Assembly (NCBI GenBank): GCA_018679315.1
Contig: JAHHLF010000026.1
Span: 1 to 16,988, forward strand
DNA from: Bacteroidia bacterium
GTDB taxonomy: Bacteria; Bacteroidota; Bacteroidia; Flavobacteriales; Flavobacteriaceae
DNA: 16,988 nucleotides
Direction of reading: 5' to 3'
Shown: positions 8,946 to 15,259 of the stretch, piece after piece
Layout: every line of letters begins with the position of its first letter
How positions within the stretch are numbered: position 1 is the stretch's first letter
The notes under the pieces: generated by a model
What the model saw: the letters and a program-made list of their open reading frames with translations, nothing else
Told to the model about the DNA's origin: nothing
Database searches by the model: none
Translations under genes and position numbers: made by a program

Positions 8946-8961
8946 ACGAAAACGGTTTCGT
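8946..8961. promoter_or_regulatory. LacI-family operator palindrome
   Basis: The site reads ACGAAAACGGTTTCGT, a near-perfect 16-bp palindrome (14 of 16 positions symmetric) centred on a CpG. That is the usual shape of LacI/GalR-family operators. It lies 92 nt upstream of susC and 215 nt upstream of the LacI-type gene, the only regulator in the window. If the susC promoter uses the -7 candidate at 8992-8999, the site would fall just downstream of the transcription start, where a bound repressor would block transcription. Whether binding represses or activates cannot be read from the sequence. Confidence 0.72.
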
Positions 8962-8967
8962 GTTAAT

Positions 8968-8981
8968 AACTTTTAGTAACT
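8968..8981 (+). repeat. 14-mer AACTTTTAGTAACT, copy 1
   Basis: This 14-base sequence recurs exactly at 10306-10319, just before pgmB. Copy 1 starts 6 nt to the right of the LacI-type operator. Both copies are in the same orientation and both are intergenic within the maltose locus. It may be a shared regulatory element, or a coincidence in A/T-rich DNA. Confidence 0.4.
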
Positions 8982-8991
8982 TAGAACCCAT

Positions 8992-8999
8992 CAAATTTA
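8992..8999 (-). promoter_or_regulatory. Candidate -7 box for susCD
   Basis: The minus strand reads TAAATTTG, an exact TAnnTTTG match. A second exact match, TATATTTG, lies at 9059-9066. Neither has a clear TTG -33 element at the usual spacing, so the choice is uncertain. The first one places the operator at 8946-8961 shortly downstream of the inferred start site, which would suit repression. Confidence 0.3.
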
Positions 9000-9096
9000 A
9001 TAACCCAAATTATAAGGAATCCTAAATATTGTGGGGCTATTGTTGCTGTTAAGCGAAACAAATATAGCATTTTTTGATATATAGGAAATAAAGATA

Positions 9097-9153
9097 GAAT
9101 CAGGAATAAAAACAACTAGTGGATATAGGTATAAAATTCTCCAAACCTGATTC
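9097..9153 (+). repeat. Spaced inverted repeat upstream of the LacI-type gene
   Basis: GAATCAGG at 9097-9104 and CCTGATTC at 9146-9153 are perfect inverted 8-mers separated by 41 nt. The right arm ends 23 nt before the regulator's TTG start. They could fold as a leader stem-loop in the regulator mRNA or act as two half-sites. No family assignment is possible. Confidence 0.35.
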
Positions 9154-9176
9154 GTAAGAATTATAAGTTTTTCACC

Positions 9177-10199
9177 TTGAAAAAGAAGATCACCCTTAAG
9201 ACGATTGCCAAGGAATTAGATGTTTCTGTTTCTACGGTTTCCAAAGCCCTAAAGAATAGTAGAGAAATAAGCCTGGATACCCGTAAAAAGATCCAGGCCT
9301 TTGCACAACTTTATAATTATCGGCCTAACAATATTGCCATAAGCCTGAAGAACAGGCGCACAAAAAATATTGGTGTGATCATACCTGATATCATTCACCA
9401 TTTCTTCACATCAGTATTCAGGGGCATAGAGAAGTATGCAAATACCAAGGGATATAATGTGATCGTCTGTATTTCAGATGAGTCCTTTGACAAGGAGGTG
9501 ATTAATATGGAACTGCTGGCAAATGGAAGCATAGATGGCTACATTATGTCTCTGGCTGGGGAAACTCAAAAAAAAGGAGATTATTCACATTTGATCAGTG
9601 TGGTAGATCAGGGCATCCCATTGGTGCTTTTTGACAGGGTAACGGATCAAATACAATGCGACAAGATCACTATCAATGACGAAGAAGCTGGCTATATGGC
9701 CACTAAGAAATTAATAGAAGGAGGAAGCAAAAACATTGCGCTTGTCATGAATGAAAATTACCTCAACGTAGATGCGCAACGGGCACATGGGTATTACAGA
9801 GCGCTGCAAGAGGCTGGCTTAAAAGTAGACGATTCTATGATCTTGCGACTGCCATATCAGTTTGAAGATGAAGAAAAAAGTGAATGGTTTTTTAAAGAAA
9901 ATGACATTGATGGACTGCTGAGTGTGAATGAAGTATTTGCCATACGTTGTATGAAACGCTTGCAGCAATTAGGCAAGAGAATTCCGGAAGATGTCGCCAT
10001 CATTGGATTCACCAATGGAATATTATCCCAAATGGCGAACCCTCCTTTAACCTCTGTTACCCAATACGGTCAGCGCATGGGCAAGACGGCAGCTCAGTTC
10101 TTGATTGAACGCGTGGAAAGTCAGTTAGAAGATACTCAGATGCCCTATCGTACCGAAGTGATCCAGGCAGATATTCTGGAAAGAGAAACTACCCGCTGA
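9177..10199 (+). CDS. LacI/GalR-family transcriptional regulator of the maltose locus
   Basis: This 340-aa DNA-binding regulator probably senses a maltose-derived sugar. The N-terminal helix-turn-helix is canonical: LKTIAKELDVSVSTVSKAL at residues 7-25, with hinge-like NNIAISLKNR at 51-60, whose Leu57 fits the minor-groove-inserting leucine. The periplasmic-binding-protein-like effector domain follows (NIGVIIPDI, the VLFDR segment, the DVAIIGFTNG segment), ending with a typical SVTQYGQRMGKTAAQFLIE segment. The start is TTG at 9177: no in-frame ATG lies between an upstream stop (9132) and this codon, and MKKKITLKTIAKELDV is exactly the expected family N-terminus. It is divergent from susC and first in the rightward arm, 125 nt before pgmB. 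The operator at 8946-8961 is its most likely target. Flavobacterial maltose loci often carry such a regulator; the effector is inferred. Confidence 0.92.
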   Translation: MKKKITLKTIAKELDVSVSTVSKALKNSREISLDTRKKIQAFAQLYNYRPNNIAISLKNRRTKNIGVIIPDIIHHFFTSVFRGIEKYANTKGYNVIVCISDESFDKEVINMELLANGSIDGYIMSLAGETQKKGDYSHLISVVDQGIPLVLFDRVTDQIQCDKITINDEEAGYMATKKLIEGGSKNIALVMNENYLNVDAQRAHGYYRALQEAGLKVDDSMILRLPYQFEDEEKSEWFFKENDIDGLLSVNEVFAIRCMKRLQQLGKRIPEDVAIIGFTNGILSQMANPPLTSVTQYGQRMGKTAAQFLIERVESQLEDTQMPYRTEVIQADILERETTR

Positions 10200-10324
10200 T
10201 GATTGATCCAGGTAAACTACCCTCCCTTTTTTAATTTGCACCATTTATTTTACAAACCCAACCAAAGTCACTTACTTTGTCTTCTAACCCCCGGTTGAAT
10301 CCCGGAACTTTTAGTAACTAGTAA
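10200..10324 (+). promoter_or_regulatory. Intergenic leader ahead of pgmB
   Basis: This 125-bp gap is wider than the other gaps of the rightward arm and could hold a separate promoter. Two 7-of-8 matches to TAnnTTTG occur, TTAATTTG (10231-10238) and TTACTTTG (10272-10279), with no well-placed -33 element. The second copy of the repeated 14-mer is at 10306-10319, ending 5 nt before the ATG. No operator like that at 8946-8961 is present. Confidence 0.35.
10306..10319 (+). repeat. 14-mer AACTTTTAGTAACT, copy 2
   Basis: This is an exact match to 8968-8981. It ends 5 nt before the pgmB ATG, so it would lie in the ribosome-loading region of that mRNA. That position differs from copy 1, which lies about 115 nt from susC, and this weakens the case for a common role. 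Confidence 0.4.
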
Positions 10325-10987
10325 ATGAATAATAAGGCCTTCATTTTTGATCTGGATGGAGTAATCGTGGATACGGCTAAATATCATTACCAGGCTTGGA
10401 AGAAGTTGGCTGATGAACTAGGTATCCCTTTTACGGAATCTGACAACGAACGTTTTAAGGGAGTGAGTAGGCGCAGGTGCCTGGAAATACTCCTTGAAAT
10501 TGGGAATACATCCTTGAGCGAATCTGAATTTGAATCATGCCTTGTGCGTAAGAACGAAGATTACCTTGCCTATATTGAAACCATGAATGAAGAGGAGATC
10601 CTGCCGGGCGTACCCGAAGTATTAGATCATCTAAAACAAAGAAAGGTGCCTATGGCATTGGGTTCTGCCAGTAAAAATGCCAGGGTGATCCTTGAAAAAG
10701 TGGGCTTGTTGTCTTATTTTCAAGCCATTGTAGACGGAACCCAGGTTACAGCTGCCAAACCAGACCCTGAGGTTTTCCTTCAGGCCGCAGATCTTCTGAA
10801 TGCGGAAAATGATAAGTGCATTGTTTTTGAAGATGCACAGGCGGGAATTGAAGCCGCAAATAAAGCAGGAATGACCAGTATTGGGATCGGGGAAAAAGAA
10901 ATTCTCGGACATGCCGATTATGTATTCAAGGATTTTGATGAAATGGGGATCGACTGGTTGAACAAATTGTTGGAAGAAACTGGATAG
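10325..10987 (+). CDS. pgmB: Beta-phosphoglucomutase
   Basis: The enzyme converts beta-D-glucose-1-phosphate to glucose-6-phosphate in the cytosol (HAD superfamily, EC 5.4.2.6). The 220-aa length is normal. HAD motif I is FDLDGVIVDT, with nucleophile Asp9 and acid/base Asp11. The cap-domain substrate region contains H21 and GVSRRR at 46-51. Motif II is LGSASKNAR with Ser114, motif III is AAKPDPEVF with Lys145, and motif IV is VFEDAQAGI with Glu169 and Asp170. These positions line up with the characterised Lactococcus lactis beta-PGM to within one residue. There is no signal peptide. It is followed after 42 nt by the GH65 gene, whose product releases exactly its substrate, and this pairing makes the specificity assignment firm. 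Confidence 0.94.
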   Translation: MNNKAFIFDLDGVIVDTAKYHYQAWKKLADELGIPFTESDNERFKGVSRRRCLEILLEIGNTSLSESEFESCLVRKNEDYLAYIETMNEEEILPGVPEVLDHLKQRKVPMALGSASKNARVILEKVGLLSYFQAIVDGTQVTAAKPDPEVFLQAADLLNAENDKCIVFEDAQAGIEAANKAGMTSIGIGEKEILGHADYVFKDFDEMGIDWLNKLLEETG

Positions 10988-11029
10988 ACCCCATCAAGCC
11001 AAACCAAATAAACCTTTAACTAAAAGCAG

Positions 11030-13336
11030 ATGCATCAGGATTATATTTTAGCAGACCCGTGGCGAATTATCGAAGAAGGTTTTGATCGCGATCATGTTAA
11101 ATCTTCGGAAAGTTTATTTAGCCTTGGGAATGGTGCTATGGGCCAACGCGCCAACTTCGAAGAAACGTATACCGGACCTAGCTTCCAGGGAAGTTATATC
11201 GGCGGGGTTTATTACCCGGATAAAACACGTGTGGGTTGGTGGAAGAATGGCTACCCGGAATATTTTGCTAAAGTACTCAATGCGCCCAATTGGATAGGTA
11301 TCGATGTCTCTATCGATGGAGAACTGCTAGATCTGAATACCTGTACGATCGTAGATAATTTCAGGCGTGAATTAAATATGTATGAAGGATGGTATTCGCG
11401 CAGTTTTAAAGCAACCCTCTCAAATGGCAAGCGTATTGCGATTGAAGTCTGCCGATTTCTCAGTATAGACCAGGATGAAGTAGGGGTCATTAATTTTGAA
11501 GTTACTGCGCTGGAGGAAGAAATGGAGATCGTATTTACACCCTATCTGGATTCGGGGATCACAAACGAAGACAGCAATTGGGATGATAAATTCTGGGAAA
11601 CAACCCGGTTACATTCAGAAAAGAACCGTGCTTTTATTGAGGCATTTACCATGAAAACCGAATTCCACACATGTACTTTTATGGCGAATTCTGTGTGGGT
11701 AAATGGAAATAAAGAAGACCAAAATCCGTCTATCTCGGAAGAAGCATTAAAAGTTTCGCATGCATATTCTATCAAGGCCGAAGCAGGAAGCAAGGTAAGC
11801 TTACTGAAATTTGGCGGTTATGTGACAGATAGAAATCATCAAAAAAGTGAGTTAACCTCCATTGCGCATCAAAGTATTGATAAAGCCGAAGCCTTGGGCT
11901 GGGATGGAATGTTGAAGCATCAGCAAAATGCGTGGAAGGATATTTGGGACATGAGTGATATTACCATTGAGGGTGATCTTAAAGCACAACAGGCCATCAG
12001 ATACAATATTTTTCAACTCAACCAGACCTACTTAGGTACAGACTCCAGACTCAACATTGGGCCTAAAGGATTTACAGGAGAGAAATACGGGGGTAGTACG
12101 TATTGGGACACGGAGGCCTATTGCATACCTTTTTATATGGCTACCAAAGACAAGCATGTAGCCAGAAACCTGTTGCAATACCGATATAACCATCTGGAAA
12201 AAGCCATTGAAAATGCACAACTTCTCGGTTTCTCCAAAGGGGCGGCTTTATATCCTATGGTAACAATGAACGGGGAAGAGTGCCACAATGAATGGGAGAT
12301 CACTTTTGAAGAGATCCACAGAAATGGCGCAATTGCCTTTGCCATCTTTAATTATGTGAGGTATACGGCCGATTATTCATATATCCCTGAAATGGGACTG
12401 GAAGTATTGATAGGGATCGCCAGATTCTGGTTTCAAAGGGCCTCCTATTCAGAACTGAAAGAAAAGTATGTAATCCTGGGAGTTACCGGTCCTAATGAGT
12501 ATGAAAATAATGTCAATAACAATTGGTACACGAACTATATTGCACAGTGGTGCCTGAGATACGCAGCGGAACAAATCGAAAAGGTCAGGGAAGGATACCC
12601 GGTTGATTTTTCTAGAATTCAAGGTCAGGCCAAATTGTCTTCCAATGAATCCGCACAATGGCTAAAAGTAGCCGATCAAATGTATTTCCCTTATTCTAAT
12701 GAGAAGGAGATCTTCCTGCAGCAAGATAGTTTCCTGGATAAGGAATTGATTCAGGTAAGCGATCTGGATCCTGCAGACCGACCCATAAATCAAAAATGGA
12801 GTTGGGACAGGATCTTAAGATCCCCCTATATCAAACAAGCAGATGTGTTGCAGGGTATGTACTTTTTTGAAGATCAATTTTCAGAAGAAGTATTGAGAAA
12901 ACACTTCGATTTCTATGAACCCTTCACAGTTCATGAATCGTCGCTTTCCCCCTGTGTGCATAGCATCCTCGCATCCCGTTTAGGGAAGATAGAAATGGCC
13001 TACCAATTTTATCTCAGGACATCACGGTTAGACCTGGATGATTACAATAAAGAAGTAGAAGAAGGGCTGCATATCACTTCTATGGCAGGAACCTGGATGA
13101 GTATAGTTGAAGGATTTGGAGGTATGCGAATTCGAGACGACAAATTGTGTTTTGCGCCTGGCATTCCCAAAGAATGGAAGGGCTATTCATTTAAGGTAAA
13201 TTTCAGAGATCGCATTATCAAAGTCACTGTGACGCATGAACATACTGCTTTTGAATTGGACGCCAGGGAAGAGATGACAATCCGACTCAACGGAGAAAGG
13301 GTGGTATTGAAACCCAAAGAAGTTGTTCAGATCTAA
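11030..13336 (+). CDS. GH65 maltose phosphorylase
   Basis: The predicted reaction is maltose plus phosphate to beta-D-glucose-1-phosphate plus glucose (EC 2.4.1.8). The 768-aa length is typical of GH65. The N-terminal beta-sandwich region is followed by the (alpha/alpha)6 barrel. TYWDTEAY at about 357-364 matches the substrate-site WDTE motif. TGPNEYENNV carries the predicted general acid Glu490, equivalent by motif to the catalytic Glu of Lactobacillus brevis maltose phosphorylase, followed by NNNWYTNYIA. KQADVLQGMYFF and HESSLSPCVHS (from His635) match the phosphate-site region. No signal peptide is present, so it is cytosolic. It sits 42 nt after pgmB and 36 nt before a GH13 gene. Other GH65 phosphorylases act on trehalose, kojibiose or nigerose; the NNVNNNWYTN motif and the starch context favour maltose, but biochemistry would be needed to exclude the others. 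Confidence 0.92.
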   Translation: MHQDYILADPWRIIEEGFDRDHVKSSESLFSLGNGAMGQRANFEETYTGPSFQGSYIGGVYYPDKTRVGWWKNGYPEYFAKVLNAPNWIGIDVSIDGELLDLNTCTIVDNFRRELNMYEGWYSRSFKATLSNGKRIAIEVCRFLSIDQDEVGVINFEVTALEEEMEIVFTPYLDSGITNEDSNWDDKFWETTRLHSEKNRAFIEAFTMKTEFHTCTFMANSVWVNGNKEDQNPSISEEALKVSHAYSIKAEAGSKVSLLKFGGYVTDRNHQKSELTSIAHQSIDKAEALGWDGMLKHQQNAWKDIWDMSDITIEGDLKAQQAIRYNIFQLNQTYLGTDSRLNIGPKGFTGEKYGGSTYWDTEAYCIPFYMATKDKHVARNLLQYRYNHLEKAIENAQLLGFSKGAALYPMVTMNGEECHNEWEITFEEIHRNGAIAFAIFNYVRYTADYSYIPEMGLEVLIGIARFWFQRASYSELKEKYVILGVTGPNEYENNVNNNWYTNYIAQWCLRYAAEQIEKVREGYPVDFSRIQGQAKLSSNESAQWLKVADQMYFPYSNEKEIFLQQDSFLDKELIQVSDLDPADRPINQKWSWDRILRSPYIKQADVLQGMYFFEDQFSEEVLRKHFDFYEPFTVHESSLSPCVHSILASRLGKIEMAYQFYLRTSRLDLDDYNKEVEEGLHITSMAGTWMSIVEGFGGMRIRDDKLCFAPGIPKEWKGYSFKVNFRDRIIKVTVTHEHTAFELDAREEMTIRLNGERVVLKPKEVVQI

Positions 13337-13372
13337 GTCTATGTTGGAACTGATGGGTAAAAAATAACAGCA

Positions 13373-15259
13373 ATGCGATATCGGCCACTAGCTAAAACTT
13401 TTACTGCATGTTTACTGTTGCTATGGCTCGTCCCCGGATTGTGCCAGAAAATACGGGTAGAGCCCCCGAATTGGTGGGTTGGTATGAAAGATGCTAATCT
13501 TCAATTAATGGTCCATTCCCAGGGGATTGGAGACTACTCTGTGCACATAGATTCTCAAGAGGTGGAGCTGACTGAGGTCTCGAAAGGAGATAGCCCTAAT
13601 TATTTGTTTCTGGACCTGATTATTAATTCAACTTCAGCTACGGAAGTTTCACTTGTTTTTACCCACGAAGACAATGAAATAATAGTTCCGTATACGCTCA
13701 ATGAAAGAGCGATTGAACCTGAACAATTAGATGGATTTGATAGTTCTGATGTGATCTATCTCATTACGCCGGATAGGTTTGCTAATGGCGATCCGAAAAA
13801 TGATGTACATGAAGGGATGAAAGAGATCGGCCTGGACAGAACAGACGATTATGCCCGGCACGGTGGAGACATTCAGGGGATAACAAAGCACCTGGATTAT
13901 ATTTCTGATATGGGTTTTACAGCTATTTGGTCGAGTCCACTTCTTGAAAATAATATGGTAGAACAATCCTATCACGGATATGCCATAACAGACTATTATA
14001 AAGTGGATCCCCGTTTTGGCACACTCGAGTCCTATAAAGAATTGAGTAGTGAAGCCGCCAAGAGAGGCATCAAACTTATCATGGACCAGGTAGCGAACCA
14101 TTGTGGGCTTGGACACTGGTGGATGGCCGATCTGCCTTTTGATAATTGGATTAACGACCAGGATAATTACCAGCAAGGACAGCAAGTCTTGCAGACAAAC
14201 CATAGGCGAACGACTAACCAGGATATGTATGCTTCTCAAGAGGACAAGAAGCGAATGTCTGGAGGTTGGTTTGTATCGGCAATGCCAGATTTGAATCAGA
14301 ATAATTCTCTTTTGGCAACCTATATTATCCAAAATAGCATATGGTGGATCGAAACTTTAGGATTAGGAGGAATACGTCAGGATACCTATCCCTATCCTGA
14401 AAAAGATTTTATGGCCAATTGGGCAAAGAGGATCATGAAAGAATATCCTAATTTTTCAATTGTCGGCGAGGAATGGAGCTATAACCCTCTACTCATATCC
14501 TATTGGCAACAGGGGAATTCAAATAAGGATGGATACGATTCCTACCTCACAAGCACGATGGATTTTCCCCTGCAAAAGGCACTGATCGAGGCAATAAAGG
14601 AAGAAGAGAATTGGAATTCCGGGCTCATCAAACTTTATGAAGGCCTAGCTAATGACTTTGCATATCCAGACCCTAAGTCGATCATGATCTTTGGAGATAA
14701 CCATGATATGGACAGGATCTATACCCAATTAGGGGAAGATCCGGTGGCGACAAAAATGGCACTTAGTTTTATTTTAGTTTCTCCAAGGATACCACAGATA
14801 TACTACGGTACGGAAATCCTGCTTTCCAATACAGTTAAGCGGGGAGACCATGGATTGATCAGATCTGATTTTCCCGGGGGATGGGCCAACGATACTATTA
14901 ATGCCTTTGAGGAAATAAATTTGACACCCGGGCAACTTGCCATGAAAACGTTTCTTAGAAAACTATTGAATTTTAGAAAATCAAGCGAAGCTATTCACAT
15001 GGGGAAAACTATTCATTTCAGTCCGCAAAGCGGAATATATACCCTTTTCAGGTTTATTGAGGATGAAATGATCATGTTTATCTTAAACAAAAATAAAAGA
15101 CCAGTAAGTCTGGCTCTTCAAAGATTTGAGGAACTAGATATTATTGGGGCTAATGCCCGCAATATTATCAGCGGTGAAGAATTGATCCTTGGCGATGAGT
15201 TCCAGCTTGAAGCGCGCGGACCGATTCTTTTATCACTAACAAAAAAGACGAATGAATAA
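13373..15259 (+). CDS. Exported GH13 enzyme, SusA/cyclomaltodextrinase/neopullulanase type
   Basis: This 628-aa retaining alpha-glucanase should cut maltodextrins, cyclodextrins or pullulan to short products. Residues 1 to about 25 are a hydrophobic signal peptide ending LVPGLCQ; the residues before that Cys do not make a lipobox, so periplasmic export by signal peptidase I is likely. Residues about 28-115, opening VEPPNWWVGM, match the cyclomaltodextrinase N-terminal domain. The TIM barrel has all GH13 conserved regions: DQVANH (238-243), GGIRQD with nucleophile Asp337, VGEEW with acid Glu366, and DNHD with Asp445. The C-terminal part (FEELDIIGANARNIISGEE) resembles the cyclomaltodextrinase C-terminal domain. 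Length and order match Bacteroides SusA. It starts 36 nt after the GH65 gene and ends overlapping the next GH13 gene by 8 nt, so it belongs to the same operon. Fine substrate range cannot be decided from sequence. Confidence 0.9.
   Translation: MRYRPLAKTFTACLLLLWLVPGLCQKIRVEPPNWWVGMKDANLQLMVHSQGIGDYSVHIDSQEVELTEVSKGDSPNYLFLDLIINSTSATEVSLVFTHEDNEIIVPYTLNERAIEPEQLDGFDSSDVIYLITPDRFANGDPKNDVHEGMKEIGLDRTDDYARHGGDIQGITKHLDYISDMGFTAIWSSPLLENNMVEQSYHGYAITDYYKVDPRFGTLESYKELSSEAAKRGIKLIMDQVANHCGLGHWWMADLPFDNWINDQDNYQQGQQVLQTNHRRTTNQDMYASQEDKKRMSGGWFVSAMPDLNQNNSLLATYIIQNSIWWIETLGLGGIRQDTYPYPEKDFMANWAKRIMKEYPNFSIVGEEWSYNPLLISYWQQGNSNKDGYDSYLTSTMDFPLQKALIEAIKEEENWNSGLIKLYEGLANDFAYPDPKSIMIFGDNHDMDRIYTQLGEDPVATKMALSFILVSPRIPQIYYGTEILLSNTVKRGDHGLIRSDFPGGWANDTINAFEEINLTPGQLAMKTFLRKLLNFRKSSEAIHMGKTIHFSPQSGIYTLFRFIEDEMIMFILNKNKRPVSLALQRFEELDIIGANARNIISGEELILGDEFQLEARGPILLSLTKKTNE

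Larger units (their letters stand above)
8854..9176. promoter_or_regulatory. Divergent control region between susC and the LacI-type regulator
   Basis: This 323-bp A/T-rich region must carry the promoters of both arms. It contains a LacI-type operator (8946-8961), one copy of a 14-mer repeated ahead of pgmB (8968-8981), minus-strand matches to TAnnTTTG at 8992-8999 and 9059-9066, and a spaced 8-bp inverted repeat (9097-9104 with 9146-9153) before the regulator start. The susC leader has two copies of AGTTAATTT (8858-8866 and 8874-8882), 16 nt apart. I found no clear promoter for the regulator gene and no coding sequence. Confidence 0.7.

Noticed and set aside
10211..10232. GGTA-AAC-TACC hairpin followed by CTCCC and six T residues after the regulator gene
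   Set aside because: The stem is only 4 bp and the T-run is separated from it by five bases. It is too weak to call a terminator.
13727..14332. 201-codon minus-strand open frame inside the first GH13 gene
   Set aside because: It lies wholly antisense to a gene with complete GH13 catalytic motifs and has no family resemblance, so it is a shadow.
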